From Hippea jasoniae (GTDB lineage: Bacteria > Campylobacterota_A > Desulfurellia > Desulfurellales > Hippeaceae): a stretch of DNA of 64,000 nucleotides. The position numbers and the translations under genes are program-made. Where the stretch lies: NCBI RefSeq assembly GCF_000744435.1, contig NZ_JQLX01000015.1, positions 62,001 through 126,000 of the forward strand. The letters run 5' to 3'. Shown here one piece after another: positions 57,605 to 64,000 of the stretch. The notes under the pieces were generated by a model. The model searched no databases. It was not told the origin of the DNA and saw only the letters and a program-made list of their open reading frames with translations. Numbering within the stretch: position 1 is the first letter of the stretch; every line of letters starts with the position of its first letter.

Positions 57605-57929
57605 TGAAGATGCAATCAGATTGCTATACGAAGAGGAATTCTCAGATGAAGGCTATGATGTTGTTTCATGCAGCAATGGGGAAGAAGCTATAGAAAAATT
57701 TGAAAAGGAAAATCCGGATCTTGTTATTTTAGACATTGCCATGCCTGGTATGAGTGGTTTGGATGTGTTGGGTAAGATTAAGGAAAAATCACCCAATACG
57801 CCCGTGATAATGTCAACAGCCTATTCTCATTACAAAAACGATTTCTACACACATGTGGCTGATGCCTATATTGTCAAATCGCCCGATTTAGGAGAACTTA
57901 AAGATAAAGTAAAAGAGCTTCTGGGATGA
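57570..57929 (+). CDS. single-domain response regulator (receiver only)
   Basis: Receiver domain of 119 residues with no output domain. Acidic pocket D11/D12, phospho-acceptor D55 (VILDIAMPG), Thr/Ser switch in MSTAYSH, and the lysine in VKSPD. GGAGG lies 5 nt before the ATG. Likely the target of the histidine kinase it overlaps; lone receivers work by protein contact, as CheY and Spo0F do. Output unknown. Confidence 0.9.
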   Translation: MAEKKKIMVVDDEDAIRLLYEEEFSDEGYDVVSCSNGEEAIEKFEKENPDLVILDIAMPGMSGLDVLGKIKEKSPNTPVIMSTAYSHYKNDFYTHVADAYIVKSPDLGELKDKVKELLG

Positions 57930-57935
57930 ATTTGC

Positions 57936-57964
57936 TTGACATAACCTTTTAAATTTAATAGAAA
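57936..57964 (+). promoter_or_regulatory. ferredoxin gene promoter
   Basis: A perfect TTGACA (57936-57941), a 17-nt spacer and TAGAAA (57959-57964) stand in the gap before the ferredoxin gene, about 40 nt upstream of its ATG. With the terminator at 58191 this makes a single-gene transcription unit. Confidence 0.5.
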
Positions 57965-58003
57965 GTGCCCTGAAAGCGAAAGGAATTTTTAGGAGGTGAC
58001 TCG

Positions 58004-58186
58004 ATGGCTAAGGTATGGGTAGAGGATAGCTGCATTGGTTGCGAGGCTTGTGTTGATGAGCTTCCAGAGGTTTTCCAGATGGAAGATGGTAAGGCAAAGG
58101 TTGTTAATCCTGAGGGTGCATCCTTAGAAGAGATTAAAGAGGTAGCTGAGGCTTGCCCAACAGAGTCTATTAAGGTTGAAGAATAA
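58004..58186 (+). CDS. 4Fe-4S ferredoxin, single-cluster type
   Basis: Small ferredoxin of 60 residues. Cys10, Cys13 and Cys16 (CIGCEAC) and a late Cys in ACPTESI bind one [4Fe-4S] cluster, as in Desulfovibrio ferredoxin I and Thermotoga ferredoxin. An AGGAGGTGA ribosome site precedes the ATG, so strong expression is likely. It has its own promoter and terminator. Confidence 0.93.
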   Translation: MAKVWVEDSCIGCEACVDELPEVFQMEDGKAKVVNPEGASLEEIKEVAEACPTESIKVEE

Positions 58187-58190
58187 TCTC

Positions 58191-58217
58191 AGGCGCCTTA
58201 GGGCGCCTTCTTTTTTT
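58191..58217 (+). terminator. rho-independent terminator after the ferredoxin gene
   Basis: AGGCGCC (58191-58197) pairs perfectly with GGCGCCT (58202-58208) across a 4-nt loop, followed by TCTTTTTTT. It starts 5 nt after the ferredoxin stop. The next 140 nt are AT-rich and hold only the putative start region of the next operon. Confidence 0.85.
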
Positions 58218-58357
58218 ACCTTCCTTTTTTTAAACATCCTTTAAATTAAAAAATAGTTGTAATTTTAATCAATATTGTGTAAAAAATGATAGAAATGATA
58301 ATTTTTAGTTGCAATAATTAAAAAATTTTTTATTATTTGGCGATAGGGGGTGTTGAG

Positions 58358-58516
58358 ATGACAGAAGATACAAAGGTGGAGGCTGTTGAGGTTAAATGTC
58401 CTAAATGCGGTTACACTATGATTATATATATGCCAAAAGAAGAAATCCCCAAATGCCCCCAGTGTGGAACACAGATGGTTATTAGTGAGTTATTGGATGA
58501 AGGCAAATATTATTAA
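58358..58516 (+). CDS. 52-residue zinc-ribbon protein
   Basis: Very small protein with two CxxC pairs, CPKCG (Cys14, Cys17) and CPQCG (Cys33, Cys36), 15 residues apart, the layout of a zinc ribbon. AGGGGG lies 7 nt before the ATG. The C-terminus is acidic (SELLDEGKYY). It ends 13 nt before the ABC transporter binding-protein gene, so it heads that operon. Function unknown; regulator or assembly factor are both possible. Confidence 0.7.
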   Translation: MTEDTKVEAVEVKCPKCGYTMIIYMPKEEIPKCPQCGTQMVISELLDEGKYY

Positions 58517-58529
58517 AGGGAGGTTTGCT

Positions 58530-59357
58530 ATGAAAGGGTTTTATCGATTGGTTGCTTTGTTAGTTGCTGTATTTATTTTTGGTAGTTTTTCTGCAAAAGC
58601 TGCAGATATCAATCTGTGGCATAACTCCACGCTTTACAAGATTGAAAAAAGGGGAGTGTTAAGGGTTGGCTTAAACGCTGGTTACATGCCGTTTGAGATG
58701 AGAAGTAAGACAGGCAAGATTATTGGTTTTGATGTTGATATGGCAAAACTGATGGCTAAAGCCATGGGCGTAAAGTTGCAGATAATAAACACCGATTGGG
58801 ATGGTATTATACCTGCGTTAATGACGGGTAAGTTTGATATTATTATGAGTGGAATGACCATCACGCAAAAAAGAAATCTAAAAGTTAATTTTGCTGATCC
58901 ATACATTGTTGTTGGTCAAACTATTCTTTTGAATAAAAAATGGGCTGGAAAGGTAAAATCCTACAAGGATTTAAATAGCCCTAAATTTACAGTTACCGTT
59001 ATGCTTGGCACAACAGGTGATTTTGCAGCTAAAAAATATATTCCTAAAGCAAAAATTGAAGAATTTCAAACAGAAGAAGAGGCAGTTATGCAGGTGATGC
59101 AGGGAAGGGCTGATGCGTTTGTTTATGACCAGCCTTATAACTCAATCTTCCATGCAACAAAGGGCAAAGGTAAATTGATTTTCTTGAATAAACCTTTTAC
59201 ATATGAGCCACTTGGCTGGGCTATAAATAAAGGTGATCCAGACTTTTTAAACTGGCTTAATAACTTTTTGCGCCAGATCAAACATGATGGTGCATACGAT
59301 AAGCTTTATAAGAAATGGTTTGTTGATGTAAATACATGGATTAATAAGGTTCAATAA
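58530..59357 (+). CDS. polar amino acid ABC transporter substrate-binding protein
   Basis: Periplasmic family-3 binding protein of 275 residues with a signal peptide (about 1-26, ending SAKAA). Signature GFDVDMAKLMAKAMG, plus VGLNAGYMPFEM, IMSGMTITQKRNLKVNFADPY and TTGDFAAKK for ligand contact. AAAGGGAGG lies 6 nt before the ATG. The amino acid cannot be told from sequence. It leads the binding protein-permease-ATPase order. Confidence 0.9.
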   Translation: MKGFYRLVALLVAVFIFGSFSAKAADINLWHNSTLYKIEKRGVLRVGLNAGYMPFEMRSKTGKIIGFDVDMAKLMAKAMGVKLQIINTDWDGIIPALMTGKFDIIMSGMTITQKRNLKVNFADPYIVVGQTILLNKKWAGKVKSYKDLNSPKFTVTVMLGTTGDFAAKKYIPKAKIEEFQTEEEAVMQVMQGRADAFVYDQPYNSIFHATKGKGKLIFLNKPFTYEPLGWAINKGDPDFLNWLNNFLRQIKHDGAYDKLYKKWFVDVNTWINKVQ

Positions 59358-59360
59358 ACA

Positions 59361-60317
59361 ATGAGAAGAAAAAAGCATAACTTTATTTGGCATCTTGCCT
59401 TTGTAGGAGTGATAATTGGAATAGGTTTTTTTATCTATAAGGCAAGTTTAAGGATCAACTATTCATGGAACTGGAGGGCTGTGCCCTCCTATCTTGTTTA
59501 TAAAAGTCACGATGCTGTAACATCCCCTGTTAGAGGTATTGTTAAAGCGATTAAAGGTGATGAGGTTGTTATAAAAAAGATTTCCCAAAGGGGCTCATCG
59601 GCAAAGGATGTAGTTTTAAAGGTTGAACATGTAGAGGTTAAGGTAGGGGAGGCCGTAAGTAGCGGTGATGAGATAGGCTTTAACTCTTCCTATAAAGCGG
59701 GTCCTTTGTTGATGGGTCTTTATATGACTTTGAAGGTTTCGTTTGTCTCTATTATTATGGCACTTATTATTGGAATTTTTACAGGTCTTATGCGTATTTC
59801 TGAGAATCCTTTATTCAGAAACCTATCTGTAGTTTACATCGAGCTTATAAGGGGCACACCGCTGCTTGTTCAGATATTTATTGTTTATTTCTTTATAGGT
59901 ACAATTTTTAATATGACGAGATTTTTTGCCGGCGCATTTGCTTTGGCTGTATTTGAAGGCGCCTATATAGCGGAGATTATCAGGGCAGGTATTCAATCGA
60001 TTCCACGCGGTCAAACAGAGGCTGCTTTGTCTTTGGGTATGAATTACTTTCAGATAATGCGATATATAATTATGCCTCAGGCTATCAAGAGAGTGCTTCC
60101 AGCTTTAGCAGGTCAGTTTATTTCTTTGATAAAGGATTCATCGCTTCTTTCTGTAATTTCATTAACAGAGCTTACAAAGGCAGGTAGAGAGATTGTTTCT
60201 TCTACTTTCAGTCCCTTTGAAATCTGGTTTAGTGTTGCTGCACTTTATTTTATCGTAACCTATACATTGTCTCTTCTTGATAGGTATCTTGAAAGGAGAT
60301 TGGCTGGCAATGAATAA
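59361..60317 (+). CDS. polar amino acid ABC transporter permease with inserted domain
   Basis: Permease of 318 residues. The C-terminal part (about 115-315) is a standard HisM/GlnP-type permease, with the EAA loop [22 protein letters not shown] and TPLLVQIF. The first membrane segment (about 10-28) is separated from it by about 65 extra residues (about 49-113) with a beta-rich pattern, [30 protein letters not shown], like a biotinyl/lipoyl hammerhead domain but without the modifiable lysine motif. By topology it would face the periplasm. Overlaps the ATPase gene by 8 nt. Confidence 0.87.
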   Translation: MRRKKHNFIWHLAFVGVIIGIGFFIYKASLRINYSWNWRAVPSYLVYKSHDAVTSPVRGIVKAIKGDEVVIKKISQRGSSAKDVVLKVEHVEVKVGEAVSSGDEIGFNSSYKAGPLLMGLYMTLKVSFVSIIMALIIGIFTGLMRISENPLFRNLSVVYIELIRGTPLLVQIFIVYFFIGTIFNMTRFFAGAFALAVFEGAYIAEIIRAGIQSIPRGQTEAALSLGMNYFQIMRYIIMPQAIKRVLPALAGQFISLIKDSSLLSVISLTELTKAGREIVSSTFSPFEIWFSVAALYFIVTYTLSLLDRYLERRLAGNE

Positions 60318-61053
60318 TAATGACTATATAATCGTTGCAGAACACCTACACAAGACATTTCCAAACGGCGTTAAAGCTTTGCGTGATGTGTCTTTAAATG
60401 TCAAAAAAGGTGAGGTTGTTGTTATAATTGGTGCAAGCGGAAGTGGAAAGACGACCTTTTTAAGAACCATAAACCAGCTTGAAACCGTTGATGAGGGTAA
60501 GATCATCGTTGAAGGTATCGATATTACAGACCCCAAAACCAACCTCACAAAGATCAGAGCCGATATTGGTATGGTGTTTCAGCATTTTAATGTTTTTCCC
60601 CATCTTACTGTGCTTGAAAATGTTATGATCGGCCAGATTCTTGTAAGAAAGCGAAAAAAAGAGGAAGCAAAGAAAATTGCCATAGATTTTCTTACAAAGG
60701 TTGGTATAGCAGATAAAAAAGACGACTATCCAACAAACCTTTCCGGTGGTCAGCAACAGAGGGTTGCCATAGCAAGGGCTCTTGCCATGAATCCCAAAAT
60801 TATGCTTTTTGATGAGGCAACAAGCGCCCTGGATCCTGAAATGGTTGGCGGCATTCTTGATATTATGAAGCAGCTTGCAAGAGAAGGTATAACGATGGTT
60901 GTTGTTACCCATGAGATGGGTTTTGCAAAGGAAGCAGCAGACAGAATCGTTTACATGGATTCAGGAAAAATTGTTGAGATGGGTACACCGGAGGAGATCT
61001 TTAACAATCCAAAAAGCGATAGGCTGAAGCAGTTTTTAAGCCAGATTCTATGA
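60310..61053 (+). CDS. polar amino acid ABC transporter ATPase
   Basis: ATPase of 247 residues with Walker [13 protein letters not shown]-loop [11 protein letters not shown], signature [16 protein letters not shown], Walker [15 protein letters not shown] and the switch histidine in VVTHEMG. The FNVFPHLT Q-loop context is typical of GlnQ/HisP-type importers. ATG at 60310 with GGAGA about 10 nt upstream. Overlaps the next gene by 4 nt. Confidence 0.93.
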   Translation: MNNNDYIIVAEHLHKTFPNGVKALRDVSLNVKKGEVVVIIGASGSGKTTFLRTINQLETVDEGKIIVEGIDITDPKTNLTKIRADIGMVFQHFNVFPHLTVLENVMIGQILVRKRKKEEAKKIAIDFLTKVGIADKKDDYPTNLSGGQQQRVAIARALAMNPKIMLFDEATSALDPEMVGGILDIMKQLAREGITMVVVTHEMGFAKEAADRIVYMDSGKIVEMGTPEEIFNNPKSDRLKQFLSQIL

Positions 61054-62075
61054 AAAAAGTAAAAATCCCCATAGAAAAAGCAATAGGAGAAAAAATTCCG
61101 CATGATTTTACAAAAATTTCACCCAAAGAAGGATTTAAAGGCGTAGCATTCAAAAAAGGGCATGTAATCACTAAAAACGATATACCTCTTTTAAGACAGA
61201 TAGGCAAAAACTACATCTACAAGATTGAACTTGATGATAATGAAATTCATGAGGATGATTTTGCCATTTCGATTGCCCCGCATCTTGCAGGCAAAAATAT
61301 AGTTTTTGATGATAAACCTCAGGAAGGTAAGATTACGTTCAGAAGCTCTATAGATGGACTTTTTAAGCTTAATAAAAAGTGCATTATTAAGCTAAACCTT
61401 ATCGAACAGACCTCTTTTCCTACGATTCATGATAATTTTCCTGTAAGTAAAAATCAGCAGGTGGCAGCTTTTAGAATTATTCCACTTGCTGCTAAAAAGT
61501 CTATCCTGGAAAAGGCTATAAAAATTGCAGAAAAACCCCTGATATGGGTTGAGGAATACAAAATAAAAAAAGCAGCATTGATTTCTACAGGTAATGAGCT
61601 TTACGATGGTCTTGTTGAGGATCTGTTTAAACCAAAGATGCAACAGAAGCTTAAAAAATTTGGCGTTGAGGTGGTTGAGCATCGAATAGTTAAAGATGAT
61701 ATTGTTATGATTAAAGATGCTTTTTTTGAAGTTGTAAAAAAATCTGAGATTGTTTTTATAAGCGGAGGCTCCAGTGTTGACCCAGATGATGTTACAAAAT
61801 ACGCACTAAAAAGGGCAGGTGTTAAGTTTATCAGAGAGGGCAATCCCATACAGCCAGCAAACAATCTATCGATCGGTTATTTTGGAGAAAAAACCGTATG
61901 CGTTGTGCCTGCTGGAGCGTTGTTTTATAAAGCGAGCGCTTTAGATATTTTCCTGCCGCGCCTTATAGCAAAAGACAAGATAACTAAAAAAGAGATAGCC
62001 AGCTATGCCATTGGCGGTCTGTGTCATTTCTGTAAAGTCTGCGTTTATCCTGTATGTCCATTTGGAAAGGTGTAG
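61050..62075 (+). CDS. molybdopterin-binding protein with C-terminal four-Cys tail
   Basis: Protein of 341 residues with a MoeA/CinA-like molybdopterin-binding domain (about 170-310): [24 protein letters not shown] and [12 protein letters not shown]. The N-terminal half lacks the MoeA-type domain pattern PSFDRSAMDG found in the next gene. The last residues hold Cys325, Cys328, Cys331 and Cys336 ([12 protein letters not shown]), enough for a metal site. It overlaps the ABC ATPase gene and precedes moeA by 3 nt, so a role in molybdenum or tungsten cofactor insertion is likely but unproven. Confidence 0.75.
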   Translation: MKKVKIPIEKAIGEKIPHDFTKISPKEGFKGVAFKKGHVITKNDIPLLRQIGKNYIYKIELDDNEIHEDDFAISIAPHLAGKNIVFDDKPQEGKITFRSSIDGLFKLNKKCIIKLNLIEQTSFPTIHDNFPVSKNQQVAAFRIIPLAAKKSILEKAIKIAEKPLIWVEEYKIKKAALISTGNELYDGLVEDLFKPKMQQKLKKFGVEVVEHRIVKDDIVMIKDAFFEVVKKSEIVFISGGSSVDPDDVTKYALKRAGVKFIREGNPIQPANNLSIGYFGEKTVCVVPAGALFYKASALDIFLPRLIAKDKITKKEIASYAIGGLCHFCKVCVYPVCPFGKV

Positions 62076-62078
62076 GCG

Positions 62079-63245
62079 ATGATTGAGGTTAGAGAGGCTT
62101 TAGAGTTGATAGAGAAAAATGTTAGCTCTATCGACAGATATGAGGAGATTTTTTTGGATAGTGCTTCTGATCGAGTGGCGTTTGAGGATATAAAAAGCCC
62201 TATCGATGTGCCGTCGTTTGATAGATCGGCAATGGATGGATACGCCTTATGCGGTAGCCATAAAGGCTATAAAATTGTTCAAAGTGTTGATGATTTTAAA
62301 GATGGTTGCTGTTTAAGGATAAACACAGGCAACAGGCTGCCTGATAACTGTTTTGCTGTAGCTGAGGTTGAGATAGTAAAAAAAGATAATGGCTTTATAA
62401 AGCTTTTGAGGGATGTGGAAGCAAGAAGGAATTTTACATTTAAGGGTGTAGAGATAAAAAAGGGTGATGTTATTGTTAAAAAAGGTGAAAGGATCAGCGT
62501 TAGAAAACTTGGTCTTATTGCCTATGTGGGTTTGTTTAAGGTAAAGGTTTTTGCAAAACCAACCGTTGCTTTGATTACTACAGGCGATGAGGTGGTTTTT
62601 CCTTTTGAAAATAAACAGGATGACAGTGTTTACAATACAAATTATTTTATTGTTTCAAATCTGTTAAAAAAATGGCATGCTGATGTTTTATACTTGGGTC
62701 ATGTGACTGATAATAAAGAGCTGATAAAAGAAAAAATTTTAAGAGGCTTTGAGTGCGCTGATATTGTTATTACAACAGGCGGTGTGAGCAAGGGTAGCAG
62801 GGATTTTATAAAAGAGGCTGCAGATGAGCTTGGTGTTGATATACTGTTTGATAAAACAACGGTGAAACCAGGAAAACCTGCTGTTTTTGGTGTTTTTGAC
62901 AAAAAGGTGTTTTTTGGACTACCCGGCTGGCCAGCTGCACTGTTTAGTGTTGCATATTTGTATTTAAAGCCTTTGGTTTTAAAAATGGCAGGTAGAAAGG
63001 ATTATAAAACTTTATTGCTTGAATGTATAGCAGATGAGGATATGCACTCAAGGAAGGGTAAGTTTTATCTGAATCGTGTGTTTTTAGACTATATAGATGG
63101 ACAATTTCATGCAAAACTCACAGGTTCTCAAAAAACAGAAAACTTTTTCACCGTAGCTATAGGTGAAGGTTTTGCGATAGTTGATGAAAAGGAGGGTGAC
63201 ATACCCGCATCAAGCAGGCTGCCCCTTTTGATTTTTGATGATTAA
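62079..63245 (+). CDS. moeA: molybdopterin molybdenumtransferase
   Basis: MoeA of 388 residues that inserts molybdate (or tungstate) into adenylylated molybdopterin. DVPSFDRSAMDGYAL (about 45-59), RINTGNRLPDN, LITTGDEVV, ITTGGVSKGSRDF, TVKPGKPAVFG and LPGWPAALFSV are all typical. It is the second gene of a pair with the Cys-tailed protein. Two-paralogue species often keep one for tungsten, but sequence cannot decide. Ends 4 nt into the opposing gene. Confidence 0.93.
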   Translation: MIEVREALELIEKNVSSIDRYEEIFLDSASDRVAFEDIKSPIDVPSFDRSAMDGYALCGSHKGYKIVQSVDDFKDGCCLRINTGNRLPDNCFAVAEVEIVKKDNGFIKLLRDVEARRNFTFKGVEIKKGDVIVKKGERISVRKLGLIAYVGLFKVKVFAKPTVALITTGDEVVFPFENKQDDSVYNTNYFIVSNLLKKWHADVLYLGHVTDNKELIKEKILRGFECADIVITTGGVSKGSRDFIKEAADELGVDILFDKTTVKPGKPAVFGVFDKKVFFGLPGWPAALFSVAYLYLKPLVLKMAGRKDYKTLLLECIADEDMHSRKGKFYLNRVFLDYIDGQFHAKLTGSQKTENFFTVAIGEGFAIVDEKEGDIPASSRLPLLIFDD

Positions 63246-63598
63246 GGTTTTTTGAATAAGCTTTCTATGTCTATAACCTTATCCTCTTTGGGTTTTGCAG
63301 TTTCACCCAAACTGCCTGTTGGCATTGTGGTGCTGATCTTTATATTGCTTTTTGCCTCAAAATATTTTGACTTGAGATCCTCTGGCACATTGGAATACTC
63401 AAAAAGCACCTTATCCATTGAGATTTCACCGCCAATTTTTTCCTCAAAAGGAAAGCCAAAAGGCAAGATAGCTATTTGAATACCCGCAGAGCCTGGCACA
63501 ACCTGAATTAATGCAACATCCTCCAAAACATTTTTTATTTCGTTGTATGTGCCTATAACTGTATCACCGCTGACAAGTTTTACAAATTTGACATCCAT
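63242..63598 (-). CDS. hypothetical protein, Sm-like pattern
   Basis: Protein of 118 residues, not recognised. The first 75 residues (VKLVSGDTVIGTYNEI, then VALIQVVP and ILPFGFPFEE, then MDKVLFEYSNVPEDL) have a strand pattern like small Sm/LSm-like proteins, with a disordered Pro/Lys tail. GGAGG lies 8 nt before the ATG. It follows yraN by 3 nt on the same strand and converges with moeA. Confidence 0.6.
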   Translation of the reverse strand: MDVKFVKLVSGDTVIGTYNEIKNVLEDVALIQVVPGSAGIQIAILPFGFPFEEKIGGEISMDKVLFEYSNVPEDLKSKYFEAKSNIKISTTMPTGSLGETAKPKEDKVIDIESLFKKP

Positions 63599-63601
63599 TG
63601 T

Positions 63602-63934
63602 TTATTCCTCCAAAAAGATATTTTTTATCCATTCGATATTATCTTTGTTTATTGCAATCACATCAAATCTAATGTCTCTGTCACTTAAATGCTCTTTCAT
63701 TAAAAGTTCTTTTACACATTTTTCTATTTTTGATAGCTTGCTTTTGTTTACAAAACTTGATGGGTGACCAAACCCATCCGTAGATCTGCTTTTTACCTCA
63801 ACAATAACAACAACATCTTTATTTTCGGCGACTATATCTATCTCACCGTATCTGCAACGGTAGTTGCGAAAAAGAATTTTATAGCCGTTTTTTTGCAAAA
63901 AAGAGGCGGCAAGCCCTTCAGCCTGCCTGCCGAT
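63602..63934 (-). CDS. yraN: YraN/UPF0102 family endonuclease-like protein
   Basis: Restriction-endonuclease-fold protein of about 110 residues. The nuclease motif RYGEIDIVA plus VVIVEVKSR is intact. The conserved family N-terminus (GRQAEGLAASFLQKNGYKIL) is in frame upstream of the first standard start (TTG at 63898), so the true start is probably earlier. No ATG, GTG or TTG exists in frame up to the window edge; an ATC at 63934-63932 is the coordinate used. It follows rplS directly, a common order. Confidence 0.75.
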   Translation of the reverse strand: MGRQAEGLAASFLQKNGYKILFRNYRCRYGEIDIVAENKDVVVIVEVKSRSTDGFGHPSSFVNKSKLSKIEKCVKELLMKEHLSDRDIRFDVIAINKDNIEWIKNIFLEE

Positions 63935-63938
63935 GGTA

Positions 63939-64000
63939 TTAGAATCCCTTCTTTCTGATCTTAGCAGCTTTACCCCTTCTTTCGCGTAGATAGTATAGTC
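63939..64000 (-). CDS. rplS: ribosomal protein L19, C-terminal end (partial)
   Basis: The last 19 codons and stop of an L19 gene that runs off the right edge. The readable end, LYYLRERRGKAAKIRKKGF, matches the L19 C-terminal pattern (KLYYLRxRxGKAARI). Stop TAA at 63941-63939. The gene continues beyond base 64000. Its neighbour yraN begins within a few bases of, or inside, its 3' end. Confidence 0.85.
   Translation of the reverse strand, partial: LYYLRERRGKAAKIRKKGF

Overview
This is an AT-rich, densely packed bacterial chromosome window with about 68 protein-coding genes and no tRNA, rRNA, insertion sequence, prophage or CRISPR array that I can see. Heptose and Kdo genes (hldA, gmhA, rfaE2, kdsB), a DAP-type MurE, RseP and PglB point to a Gram-negative. 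Several low-potential iron-sulfur proteins, a split archaeal-type glutamate synthase, a probable futalosine-pathway UbiA enzyme and an STT3/PglB oligosaccharyltransferase together suggest an anaerobe. My best guess is the Desulfurellales (Hippea/Desulfurella, Campylobacterota) or a nearby former deltaproteobacterial lineage. That guess is inference; no database search was possible.

Layout. 1-4.9 kb: an aminotransferase and two acyl-CoA synthetases behind a good sigma70-type promoter, closed by a terminator. 4.9-17.2 kb: a partial division/cell-wall cluster (murE-murF-mraY-murD-ftsW) without murG, murC, ddl or ftsQAZ, running on into a phosphatase, murI, hisH, hisA, two metabolic hydrolases and pglB. 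17.2-37.4 kb: 23 same-strand genes with no gap over 11 nt, starting with rpsB behind a structured leader. They cover translation (rpsB, tsf, frr), pyrimidine, isoprenoid and phospholipid synthesis (pyrH, uppS, cdsA, dxr, ispG, pgsA), envelope (rseP, lytic transglycosylase, hldA, kdsB), quinone (ubiA family), PII nitrogen signalling (glnB-glnD) flanked by two PilZ proteins, coaBC, hisD and an argA-type acetyltransferase.

37.4-42.6 kb: a five-gene split glutamate synthase (FMN subunit, four-cluster ferredoxin, FAD oxidoreductase, glutaminase subunit, GXGXG subunit). 42.6-42.8 kb: a rod-shaped RNA of about 180 nt just upstream of a 5-formyltetrahydrofolate cyclo-ligase gene, the classical 6S RNA position. 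43.4-45.7 kb: rny and ymdB. 45.7-49.3 kb, minus strand: prmC, tilS, a flippase-like membrane protein and an EpmA/GenX-type LysRS paralogue. 49.4-52.4 kb: gmhA, rfaE2, a Xer recombinase and an MFS transporter. 52.4-55.3 kb, minus strand: an AspT/YidE-type transporter and a membrane diguanylate cyclase. 55.4-57.9 kb: argB with a soluble histidine kinase and a lone receiver. 58-61 kb: a ferredoxin with its terminator, a 52-residue zinc-ribbon protein, and a polar amino acid ABC transporter whose permease has an unusual inserted domain. 61-63.2 kb: two molybdopterin-binding proteins. The right edge, on the minus strand, is the 3' end of rplS, then yraN without an obvious standard start codon, then a small Sm-like hypothetical protein.

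No single locus is clearly a new system. The best leads are the domain-inserted ABC permease with its zinc-ribbon neighbour, the orphan PglB, the EpmA variant with an N-terminal extension beside a flippase-like gene, the Cys-tailed molybdopterin-binding protein, the rpsB leader whose hairpin can alternatively pair next to the ribosome binding site, and the yraN start.
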